DNA of 64,000 nucleotides from Adineta vaga. Taxonomy: Eukaryota > Rotifera. Every line of letters starts with the position of its first letter. The stretch's first letter is position 1. The translations under genes and the position numbers were made by a program. The DNA lies in the NCBI GenBank assembly GCA_021613535.1, contig CP075495.1, positions 2,356,001-2,420,000 of the forward strand. Direction: 5' to 3'. Shown here piece by piece: positions 10,601 to 21,186 of this stretch. The notes beneath the pieces are model-generated. The model worked only from the letters and a program-made list of their open reading frames with translations, did not search any database and had not been told where the DNA came from.

Positions 10601-13034
10601 TCAAAAAGGCATTTTCGTGAGAAAATGCGATTAGAATAGATGGATATATAGCGGTATGATTTGTCGCCTCAATGTGTTTGATGCTACAAATATGAACCAG
10701 CTGACGATATGCTTGTAGCGGCAAGACATTATCGTGATGATCATCATTATACGCATGCACGCGACTTTTTCATTATCATGTTCTAATGAAAGAAAGAGAA
10801 AGGAGAAGAGAGATCAAACGAAAAAAAATGACAGAATCTATTGCGCCAATGTCGATGTTGATGATGATAATGCGTGTAACAGCCGTTCAAAAGAGAACTG
10901 AAGAGATGATAGGTCACGTTTTTCTTCTTCTTCTTCTTCTTTCTTTTTTGTGAGAAGAGGATCTCTTACAAATGATATCGTTCATGTGAAAGTTTCAAGA
11001 AAAACATCTGCCCGGATATATTCTTACTGACAACGATCGATCGTAACTATCATTAAAATCACATTAGACAAACGAGGAGGAGAATCGAAACTTTTGCATT
11101 AGCAATGTTCTTGTTTGTATATACATATCCCAGAAGGATATGATCATTACCGTATCTATTTTTTTTTCTTCTTTACACAAGATCGACATCATTTATCATT
11201 TTCTGTTTCGTCTTACGAGCCTCCTACTGCTTGTAGAGATATGATAATATTGTAAACAAATCTGTCTATCTTTTCTTGTTGACAGGTTTTGCGAGGTCAT
11301 ATATTGATTAGAACTTGTCCTTATCGAAAAATGCTTATCATCAAAAAAGGTCAAATCAACTTGACTAATCTAATTTATTAGCGATAAATTTGATTGAAAG
11401 TATTGACATTGAAATTGTTCAATAGCTAAGAGGAATATTTTGGGCGAAATATACAACCGATGTTTATCAATAATAAATGAAAAAAGAAAACTCTGTAAAT
11501 GTATCGGAAAAACATCAGAAGATAATTAACCTCTCTAGTATCTGTTGGTGGCTCTCTTGTAGTAAAATAAACACGTTCAATTGACTTGAAAGACATGCGC
11601 GCTCTAGCTGCATATGTATACTGCTTCGTCTAATAAGCCACTTTTATCCTTCAAGTGAAAAGAATCTCATGCTGTCATGTTTTTTTAATGTATATTTAGG
11701 TTTATCAATGCCAGACGTCGGATTGTTCAACCAATGATTGATCAATCAAATCGTGCTGGTAAGTTAACTATGAATGGTAGTGAAGATCTTCATGGATCAA
11801 ATTTGTCGTACATACCGACAACGATCTGCATGCCTCCTCCTCCTCCTCCTCTTCCTTCTTCTCATCCTACTACTATGATCAAACGACGTATACATGCCAA
11901 ACGAAATCGAGGATCAGAACAGAACCAACGAAAATTATCTCGTCGACCAAATTCGACTAGAACATCTATTGATTCACAATCATCTGTCCTTTCTTATAGA
12001 ACGAAAGGCAAGAATAGTTAAATAAACATCAATTGAATAGCTAACACTATTTTACATCTAATGCTTTCTTCTTAACTTACTAAATTTATGCTATGCACAT
12101 ATACACTTTTTTCTATGGGTAAAGAATTTATCATAATCTTCCTTTTCTTTTTCCAGCCCATGCTCAAAAAGGTAGATTAATTGATTTTTTCCTACTTCTG
12201 CATTCATGTGTACATATATGTATATATATATATGTGTGTGTGTGTGTGTACACTGCTGCTTTCATTCTTATTCTAATTCATTTTGCCATTTGTGCATCAA
12301 ATGAATCCATCTATTATTCTTCTGCTTTGACAATTGCTTTTATTTCTGTCTAGATTTCAATCGATAGAAATCTCGTGTGACATTTCCACAGTTGAAATTA
12401 GATTGATTTTTTCCTTCTCCTCCTCCTTCTACTTCTTCTGCTCGTTGTCATTATTAGAAATGCAAGACAAGAGAGATTACTAGTCAATTTAATTCACAGA
12501 GACACTTGGACAATTGTTCTCTGCTATCGCTCCACCTCTTTAGCCTCTCCTTTCTTCCTTTTTGCTGTCAAAGTTAATTATTTGCACGAATGCGTGAAAT
12601 AACACAGACGATGAAAACACTACAAAAAAACCATAATCGATTCTTTTATTCATTTAAATGAATTAATTTTGTTTTCTCCTTTGTAGCGACAATTCCAACA
12701 GAATTTACGGATTGTTTCGGTCCTTATTCTCCTGATGCAGCAACAGCAGCAGCAGCGATGCATTATCAATTTGGAGGCAGTGGTGGTTATCCAGCAGCAC
12801 CTCATGGTAAACCAATGAAAGAATTATGCTAGGAAAAAGCATACATGTTTTGCGTGTATTTTTCTAGATATTTTTGGATCCTATGCTCAAATGTCACAAT
12901 TTCGAAATCCAATGATGATGATGTATCCAAGTGGTTATCCAGTAACATCAAGTCCGAATAGTATGATGGATCCGATGAACCATCATCATCATCAACAACA
13001 AGAATCATCAGCAGTTACTAGTGGAGCTGCTTAA
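4653..13034 (+). CDS. MEIS: Meis/homothorax-type TALE homeobox transcription factor
   Basis: Meis proteins are nuclear DNA-binding cofactors that pair with Pbx/Exd through the MEIS-A/B region and act in axial, limb and neural patterning. Exons read here: 4653-4667, 4743-4996, 6391-6529, 7624-7674, 7736-7786, 8141-8419, 8598-8991, 9784-9938, 10003-10069, 10138-10147, 11700-11758, 12157-12171, about 12687-12805 and 12868-13034, about 585 codons in all. MEIS-A/B signatures are [39 protein letters not shown] and [14 protein letters not shown]. The TALE homeodomain contains [38 protein letters not shown] and [18 protein letters not shown], essentially identical to vertebrate Meis. Between the two domains is a long linker rich in Asp, Pro, His and Gln, and the C-terminus is Met/His/Gln-rich. 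Introns reach 1.0-1.6 kb, far longer than in the neighbouring genes. The extreme N-terminal exon (MAAQR) is the least certain part. Confidence 0.93.
10138..10147 (+). other. MEIS: 10-nt microexon inside the Meis homeodomain
   Basis: The sequence TTAATAATTG is flanked by TATTTAG on the left and GTAAGT on the right. Joining the upstream exon (ending ...TTACAAG at 10069) through these ten bases to the exon at 11700 restores the invariant homeodomain helix 3, QVNNWFINARRR. Without it that helix is broken and the frame is lost. The microexon is followed by a 1.55 kb intron. Confidence 0.85.
11759..12021 (+). other. MEIS: Open reading through the intron after the Meis homeodomain (possible alternative C-terminus)
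   Basis: The exon ending at 11758 is followed by a good donor (GTAAGT). If that donor is not used, the frame stays open for another 87 codons to a stop at 12019-12021. The extension has a proline run ([14 protein letters not shown]), then a basic Ser/Arg stretch ([24 protein letters not shown]). Codon use resembles that of the real exons. It may be an alternative last exon; constitutive splicing to 12157 is the default model. Confidence 0.4.
12157..12171 (+). other. MEIS: 15-nt in-frame microexon in the Meis C-terminal region
   Basis: CCCATGCTCAAAAAG is bounded by a pyrimidine-rich TTTTTCCAG and by GTAGAT. It joins in phase 1 on both sides, adding five residues (about AHAQK) between the homeodomain exon and the exon at about 12687. 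Being exactly 15 nt and symmetric, it could be included or skipped without changing the frame. Confidence 0.5.
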
Positions 13035-14137
13035 AATAAAAATTCAATTGAACTCTATGCATATATACATAAAAAAATATAAATATCATTAGATCCTACA
13101 TAGAAATTCTCGAATGTGTCTCTCTTACTCTGTTTCTTTATGACCGGTGTTCGTAATTCTTCTTCTCCTTTTTTTCAGTTTTGATGTCGTTGTTTTGTAC
13201 GCATTTATTGCTTTTTCTGTATATTCGCTCTGTCATCTTCTTCAATGTCGAACACCAGCTCAATTCGTATTTGTGTATCCATTTCAGCAACAACAAGAGT
13301 CACCGTTCACCGGTTCGTAATGTTGATTATTGAGCGTCTTGTTTTCATTTTCTTCTCATTTGTATCTGTGTCTTATGTATAAGAATTCATTTAATTGAAT
13401 TGATTTCATTTTTTTGCCTTCTCGCCACATATTGATCAATACTTTCTTCTTGTCAAAAGTTTTCTTTTTTTTTCCTTTTTTTTCTGTTGTCTTGTATTTT
13501 CGTTTTTCTTCTTCAATGTCCATGACACATGAAATTTTGGGTTTTTGTTTGTTCAACAGAAACGAGAAAAGTAGAGATCATAGCAGGACAATTTCAATCG
13601 AGAGATGATTTATGTTTTGTTTTGTTTTGTTTTTTTTTGAAAATATAATATATATATAACACCAAAGAAATCAATTACTGTACATTTTCTTTTGTGTAAC
13701 GAAAAATCCTCGGTATCGCTAGTTGTATGTTCGAATAAAAGACAATGTTATTCGATGTAAGAGATAGTCATCGAAAAGGAAAGTTCACGTCTATGTACTT
13801 TTACACACGCTACATTGTTTTCATAGCGAGAAATAGAAACGTTTCTCTTGCAATCATTGAATAAAAGACAATGAAAAGTTTGATGATGTAAGATATTTCA
13901 ATGACATCAAAGAAATCTGTTTGAATATCATATATTAATTGAACAATTCTCTAACGAGAAAATCGATAAGTAAATCATCAAAGATTATTATCGATATCCA
14001 TATATGAATGTACCGCGATTCTTTGTTAGTATCATCCATTGATTTTAACACGTGTAATGATTATTGTTGTTACAGCGAAACGAAAGAACGAAAAAGAAAA
14101 AAGAAAGAAAACATTAAATTATCGAAACATATGAAGA
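13035..14137. other. Intergenic: Meis 3' UTR and NOX upstream region
   Basis: No gene is seen here. The Meis 3' UTR probably runs to the AATAAA at 13734-13739. The long T-rich stretch around 13395-13660 gives small spurious frames on both strands. Just before the oxidase start, TGTTGTTACAG near 14061-14077 resembles a 3' splice site and could be the end of a 5'-UTR intron or a trans-splice acceptor. Confidence 0.45.
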
Positions 14138-17100
14138 ATGTCAACCGTAAGAATCGTTTCATCGACTAAAGAAGATCTTATACAACGATGGCAACGTCAA
14201 TTACTCGATCGTACGCATATAAATTTTCAAGAATTTTTACATCTTCTTCGACAACAAGTATGCATAATCGCTCAAATATCTCTTCTTGTTCATTTTGTAT
14301 TTTTAATATTGACGAAATTTGATCTTTCTTTTCTCAGCTATTGTTAGAAACGATCTTTTGCTTATTCGATCGTGATTCAAGCGGGTTACTCTCTGAATCA
14401 GAATGGATTGGATCTATATATAAAGTGGCCGAGTATGTGTACATACTATTCTTTTATTTCAAGTTGTCTTAACAAACATTTGATCATCATTTATATATTG
14501 ACAGGATATCCAATCGCACAAAAGATGTTCGAACACTTGAACCATTTATACGTGCTTATCGACATGTTTCACAATGTACTGATACGCTTAATTTAGATCG
14601 ATTCTATATTTTATTTGAAGATATCTCTGTATGTATAGATTATCTATTTGAATCTATTGATTTTCTTTTCAATTAGTTTCGACGAGATTTTGCATTATTA
14701 TTTATGAATGAATCCAGTCAATTGAATATTATGGAATTAACAGATTTACTTCGATCCGTTTCAAAGTTTGTCTGAATTTATATGCGTCAAAATACTGATT
14801 TTGTTTTTCTTTTTTATTTAGTCTTAAATCTGATACAAAATGGCTTTCTTGGCTTGCTTATCAATTTCATATAGCTATTGGTAAACGTCGTGGTTTACTA
14901 TCGAATAATACTCAATTCGATGATAGTATGGATGTTGAAACATTCAAAAATAGTTTTTATTTTAAAATTGTATGTATATTTAATGTTTAAATGAAAGTTA
15001 TTTTCTTTTTCATAGCCTGAATTAGCTGATTGTTTATTCAATTATCTTGATACGGACAGAACAGGTCGATTAACATTAGAAAAATTCATTCGAAATTTAG
15101 AATTTCTTATTGAAGCAACTGATAACGATAAAGTTGAATTTCTTTTTAAAATCTTCGATCGTGATGGTTTGTTCATGGATGAAAAAGAATCAATGAATTG
15201 AATTCATTTCTGTCTCATATTCTAGGCGATGGAAGCATTGATTTTGATGAAATGAAATTATTACTTCGTTGCTTTTTGGAAGAATCTCCATCACTTGATA
15301 TGGAAGAGACATTAGCAGAATTAACAGCAACTCTTTTTCAAGAAACAGATATTGATCAATCAGGTGATATTAGTCTGGATGAATTAGCTGATGCATTTAG
15401 ACGAAATGAACATCTATTCAAGGTTCTTTCATTGAGGTAAATTTTGTCAAGAGTTGTATTTCGATATTTTTTCTCGTGTATTTGTAGTACAAGCAGTTGG
15501 ATTCGACCAAAACCTGTTTCCTTAGGTAAATGTCATAAACGTTCATCAACAATGCGTTCTTGGATACGAAATAATATTGGTTTAATCTTTTTTTGGTCAT
15601 TATATTCATTTATTTGTACTTGCATTTGTGTTGATGTTCTTCATATGTATGTTGGTCAACAACGTGCTCATATTTTTATTGTTATTGCACGATTAAATGG
15701 TAAAAAGAAAGTTTTCATTTTTCTTATTCAAAATAGTTTCTTCTATTCTAGGTGGTATGTTGAATTTTAATTGTGCTTTAATGCTTGTACTAATGCTTCG
15801 AAAACATATTACATGGTTAAGATCCAAAGGTGGAAGTATTCTTCTTCCATTGGATCATCATATTGATATACATAAAACAATCGGAATTATAATTATGATT
15901 GAAACAGCTTTACACACAATAGCACATTTAGCTTATTTATGTTTGTATAATTTTTTGTTGTTTGACAATGAATTTAATCATTTTCTTTTCAGCTTATGTT
16001 TTTCATATTTGTTCCTTACCGAAAGATACCGGTTTTCAATGTAATACGAAAACAAATATGATAACAAAACGTTATCGATTCGATTCTTTAACTAATCAAT
16101 GTATACCATTTGAATATTTTGGATGTGGTGGAAATTGGAATCAATTTTATAATGAAAATTTATGTACACTTCGTTGTAGTAAATATTTGTTTTTTTATTG
16201 TATGATGATTTCTTCTATTCAGTTTTTTCTATTTCTAGAAGCATATCGTGATACATATCAACGATATATTGATGCTATATTTACAGCTAAATTAGGACTT
16301 GGATATATAACTGGTGTACTTGAATTGTTATTAGGTGCATTGATTTATGTTATGTGTTTACCATTTGTACGAAAAAGTGGACATTTTCAGGTGAGAAAGA
16401 AATAGATATGAAAAACGAAAGAAAGAAATATTTGATTTTAGTTATTTTATTGGTGCCATATGTTAACATTGCCATGGTTAATTATTATGCTTGTACATGC
16501 TCCACGTTTTTGGAAATGGGTATTAATACCTGGAATTTTGTATATAATTGAAAAAATTTTACGTTATCGTAAATCACGTTCAAATAAACATGGAGAAACT
16601 TTTATTATGGAAGCAATTCTTTTACCATCTCAAGTAGTTTTTCTTTTCTTTTTCAAACAAACACAAAAATGAATTGTTTGATTTACTTAGGTTATTCATT
16701 TAGTAATTAATAAACCAAGAAAATTTACATATAAACCTGGAGATTATATCTATATAAATATTCCAGCTGTTGCTAATTTTGAATGGCATCCGTTTAGTAT
16801 AAGTAGTGCTCCAGAACATAAAGGTATATTCATGATGAAGATATGAACAATGTGTTATTTCTTCTTTGTTCTTTAGATAGTCTTTGGTTACATCTTCGTG
16901 CAAGTGGCCATTGGACACGACGTGTCTATGAATTATTTCGTTTAAAATTGAAACAAGAACATGGAGGTTTATTAAATGATTGCAATGATCTTCGTCTTCG
17001 TTTATCGATGCGTTCACGTATGTCAAAAAGTTATATTGATGAATTACGAGGTACACATCAACAAGAAAATACTCTTCCATCTGATCTTAATAATAATGAT

Positions 17101-19154
17101 CAATGTTCTCATTCGAAAGCAGTATCAATTTCCTTTCCATTAGTTAAACAACAAACAAGATCGATTTGTTCATCATGTCAATCAACATTAAGTTTAAAAG
17201 ATATACAAAGAAATCCTTTGGATAAAAGTGTTCTTATCAATCCAAATGAATTAGAAAATTTAACTGTTGAAGAAATTGAAAAACTTGCTTATGAAGTCGA
17301 TGATCACGTTAAGAATGATTTACAAAGAAAATATAGATCGACAATAAAAATAAATCAAAATCGTTTAACAGTACCAGCAGTAAATGATTATTGTATTCGT
17401 TTACCAACAATTTCATCGATTGACTATAATGAAACACGTCTTTCTGATGCATTAGGATATTTACGTATGTATAAAAATCATAATCGTATACAATTTAATT
17501 CACTTCAATTCAATGATCGAGAAGATTTACAAGTAAATGAACTAGTTTTTTTTCTTTGAAAGAGAAATGAATCAATACGAATGTTTGTTTTTTTTAGGTT
17601 TTAATTGATGGTCCATATGGTGCACCATCTCAACATATCTTCGAAGCTGAACATGCTGTTTTAATAGCTGCTGGTATTGGTATAACACCATTTGCATCAA
17701 TTTTACAAAGTATTATGTGTCGATATCGAAATCGTCGACATAAATGTCCAAGTTGTGAGTTCATATGGGATAATCCTGGAAGTGAAGAACTTCGTGTGAA
17801 AAAAGTAAAGATTTCTTTTTGATTTTTGAACAAAAAAAAAGAATATTCGATAAAATCATTTTTCAAGGTTGATTTCATTTGGGTAACGCGTGAACAACGT
17901 TCACTTGAATGGTTTATAAGTTTGTTAGCACAAATGGAAATTGAACAACAACGTTTAAGACAAAATTCTGATGAAGGACCTCTACTTGAAGTTCATTTAT
18001 ATGTTACTAGTGCTCAATCACCAGCTGATTTAAAAGCGCTCAATGTTTATTTATCATTAGATTTGATTGGTCAAGAAAATTCGGCAAATTGTGATGCTAT
18101 CGATGGACTTCGACAAAGAACAAAACATGGTCGACCAGATTGGGAACAAGTAAGAAGTTATTTAGGAATTTAAATTTGTTCGTGCTTACTTTGACGTCAG
18201 AATAGTTTTCACTTTGATCACGACAAAGAAAAACCCGACATGAGTAGAACCATCGAAATAATCCCTATGAATAAATTATATTTTTTGACGGAAAAAGAAA
18301 AGTAAAATAGCGTCATAGTAAAATGAGTAAGGTGACCTTTTTTCTCAAAAAAAACACATCATGTCTACGAAAGACAAGTTTACAAATGTAGTATGTGTAT
18401 AAATAAGAATTTTTTTTAACGAGATGAATACAAGATTGAGTTGAATCTATTTAATGCTTGGATTATAAAATCATTTACCTGTGACTGAGTATTCCATTAA
18501 ATACATTTTAATAATTACAGATAATTGGAAATAAAAAGCTTTTCTTTTCACATCCGACATGCAAAATTCTATGTCGTAATAGTGTCTATTTAATATGTCA
18601 AATGTCATGTACATGAATATTTCTTTTTCCATTATTCGCACAAAGCACAGAAAGAAAATTGATCAAAACGTCCGAAACATTTGTTATTACTATTTTTATT
18701 CAAGATGTGCCTAATTTTGGAACTATCTTCTTTTTAATTAAAAGTCTATAATCAGCATATCTATTCTTAACTCATCTATCTGTCAAAACGAACATTTTCC
18801 CACTTTATTAATAGTTCTCAATAAAAAAAAAAAGTTTTTTCTCTATTGGATTTGACTCCTCCGCGCTTGGTTTGTAATACAAATATGTCAGAAATGATAC
18901 GTGCGAAAAGTATCTATAGGTATGAAGAGTATGATGACCTTCTAACTATCTTATGCACTTAGATTATAGTGAAGAAAAGTATCAGCACGTATTGATATCA
19001 TTTATGTTCATGTATATCATAGGTATTTACTGAATTATTATGTCAAAAGAAAGGCAAAATCTCGGTATTTTATTGTGGTCCGCCAGCATTATCAGCTGAA
19101 TTAACAACCAAATGTCGTCAATATGGATTTGCTTATAAAAAAGAACTATTTTAA
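14138..19154 (+). CDS. NOX5: NADPH oxidase 5-type, EF-hand-regulated, with a Kunitz domain in an extracellular loop
   Basis: NOX5 enzymes move electrons from NADPH through FAD and two hemes across the membrane to make superoxide, switched on by calcium. The spliced product is about 1,090 residues, versus roughly 750 for vertebrate NOX5. The N-terminus has EF-hands: FDRDSSGLLSES (canonical), LDTDRTGRLTLEKF (position 12 is Lys, degenerate), FDRDGDGSIDFDE and TDIDQSGDISLDE (both canonical). The membrane part has heme histidines in HKTIGIIIMIETALHTIAH and in FYWCHMLTLPWLIIMLVHAP. The dehydrogenase part has HPFSISSAP (FAD), DGPYGAPSQHIFEAEHAVL, AAGIGITPFASILQSIM and CGPPAL (NADPH), and ends KKELF. 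A Kunitz module (15993-16178) sits between TM3 and TM4. A Ser/Asn-rich insert of about 170 residues (roughly 16960-17500) lies between the FAD and NADPH regions, where NOX5 has a short phospho-regulated loop. The last intron (18150-19022) is 873 nt; most others are under 80. Confidence 0.93.
15993..16178 (+). other. NOX5: Phase 1-1 exon encoding a Kunitz/BPTI-like domain within NOX5
   Basis: The 186-nt exon encodes a six-cysteine module: ICSLPKDTGFQC, then YRFDSLTNQC, IPFEYFGCGGNWNQF, and ENLCTLRC. Spacing from the third cysteine on (C-x7-C-x12-C-x3-C) is exactly that of Kunitz domains, with the family-typical F-x-Y-x-G-C and G-N-x-N-x-F. The spacing before it is slightly longer than BPTI (9 and 19 residues instead of 8 and 15). 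The residue after the second Cys (P1) is Asn, so classical trypsin inhibition is not expected. The exon enters and leaves in phase 1, as is usual for shuffled Kunitz exons. It lies between the heme-binding TM3 and TM4, where NOX5 has its extracellular C-loop. Confidence 0.8.
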
Positions 19155-20517
19155 GTTTTAGACAAAAAACAAGCAAATGTCTCGTCTTTTCTTTTAAATT
19201 TCTACTCAGTTTCTTTTCTTCAATGTCTTTTTTTTAATTGTATTCTATTTTATTTTGTCTTGTGAATAATTTAAATTTGTATGATTAGGTAAACAATAAG
19301 ATATCCGTTTTCTTTTCTCTTCTTCTTCTTCTTTTTTGTTTATAAGAAAAAAATCAAATACGAAAGAATGATCGTTCAAAAACTACCTATTGACAAACAA
19401 ACATTACTCACTAATCAATGAAAAGTATGTGTAGGCGATGTATTTTTAACGTTTGATCCTAGCTTCAAAGATACTAATTATCAAGACCACATGTGCAGAT
19501 AAAATGTGGTTTGACGCAATCAATGATACTTTGAAAAAGTTATCAATTAGGTGACTTTGCACTAAAAACTTAACTGGTGCTTTTGTATTCGTAACTGCGT
19601 ACTATCTTGCTGACAAGATCAGAATAAGCCTAATCAAGAAAGGTGATCATATGTATGTGAAGGCATGAATTAAGTTTTAATTATTGTAATAAAACTATTT
19701 GTTTGAACTTATCTATATTTCAAGTCATTGTAAACAGGATACGAAAAAGAAAAAGAAAAATAAGAGAAATAGAGAAAATAAAAGAAAGAGAGAAAAAAAA
19801 CGAGAGAGAGAGAGAAAACTTATTGTTTAACTGGTTGAAGGAAATAGATTTTTTCTTACTATAAATTCTCTTTATTAAATATATTATCTATACATTGATA
19901 TACGCGCGCACAACTCTATTTATCCAACATCGAGAAGAAGTAATTCAATCCAATTCATGCACAGGTATGACACGTTCGTAGGGAAGATGTTTTTATCGAA
20001 GAATATTCTTTTACCTACACAAGTTGGTCAAGTTGTAAATTGCCGAAACAAATATTACCGAACAACAAGATCATCGAAATAGAAAGTTCTATGAAATTGC
20101 GTTGATATTTGTTTTGGCGATGAAACACATAATCCACAATTTCTTATTTACTTTACTGATGCTTCGCAGTTTAGTTTGATAAAAACAGCAGGACTTTTTT
20201 TAGAAGAATATTCGCAGATGAGACCTCATTTCACGCCTACTCTTTTCATTTCATATACTTTAATTGCGTGTTAAGTAAATGACAACACAATATTAATTAT
20301 TCTATTAATGTTTATTTCACTGAACATTTCTTTTTTTTACACGAACATCGTACGCTTTCTAAGCATGGAATCTGCTTTAAAATATATTGAGTGACTTAGC
20401 TCGCTTTGTTACTTACAATTTAATCCTAATACGCATCCAATTATCATAGACACATCAAATTCTATTTCCTTTTCTCATGCTATAAATTCATGAATTTATC
20501 CAATCTTCTCTTTTAGA
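19155..20517. other. Intergenic between NOX5 and the small secreted protein gene
   Basis: No coding exon is supported. The left part is the NOX 3' UTR (TTCTTCTTCTTC tract near 19320). A GA-rich tract runs from about 19740 to 19820. The right end, TCTTCTCTTTTAG at about 20504-20516, is a clear 3' splice-site-like sequence one base before the next start codon. Confidence 0.45.
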
Positions 20518-20979
20518 ATGTTGATTTTCTCATCCTCTCTCATTGTTTTATTGAATATCTTTGGTCTGGTTTTAACGAATCCTGTTAAACAAAATTCCTC
20601 AAATGACAAATCTGAAGAAGTTACATTGGAAGAAGCTTTTCGTAAAGCAGAAAAAACTCTTCATCGTTATTACTATTTAATGGATTCTGATATTGATCAT
20701 GTAGTTCATGGTATGTTACATATGTTAATCAATCATCCAACTTCGTTTCCATTTATTCCATATCGTGCGATGGATATTGCATTTAAAAATGTGGCAAAAA
20801 AATTAGGTGAACAAGAAATAGATGTTTTAACCAAACCACTTCTATTGGCTATTGATCAACATCATCAAACAAAATCTAAACAAGCAACAACATTTAAATT
20901 AACCGATGAAATCAAAGAAAAAATTGAAGATGCTTTGGATAAATTTTTAGATGAAGGAGAGTTTGACACACATTTGTGA
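20518..20979 (+). CDS. Small secreted protein of unknown function
   Basis: A single uninterrupted ATG frame of 153 codons. Residues 1-21 form a signal peptide (hydrophobic SSLIVLLNIFGLVLT followed by NPVKQ). The mature part, about 130 residues, has no cysteine and looks largely helical and charged. It includes EEAFRKAEKTLHRYYYLM, DSDIDHVVHGMLHMLINHP and KLTDEIKEKIEDALDKFLDE. It matches no family I can name. A 3' splice acceptor (CTTTTAG) ends one base before the ATG, so the mRNA is either trans-spliced there or has a 5'-UTR intron. Poly(A) signals are at 21038-21043 and 21163-21168. It converges on the hemicentin 3' end, with only 207 nt between the stops. Confidence 0.75.
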   Translation: MLIFSSSLIVLLNIFGLVLTNPVKQNSSNDKSEEVTLEEAFRKAEKTLHRYYYLMDSDIDHVVHGMLHMLINHPTSFPFIPYRAMDIAFKNVAKKLGEQEIDVLTKPLLLAIDQHHQTKSKQATTFKLTDEIKEKIEDALDKFLDEGEFDTHL

Positions 20980-21186
20980 ATAAAAAACGAAGAGAAAAAA
21001 AAGGAATTATATTGAAAAAAAAAATCAACAACAACTAAATAAAATCCTATGTTTTTCTTTGCGTGTATGTAATGTTTGTTTACAGGGAAGAGTAACGAGA
21101 AGCTTATGTTCAAGAATATTTAAATTTTGTTGTGTTTATATAGTTCGTCTAATAATTGTTCGAATAAAAAAAACAAAATATTCTTT

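Noticed and set aside
16700-17080. 126-codon minus-strand frame inside NOX5
   Set aside because: It lies antisense to conserved FAD-domain exons and has no features of its own.
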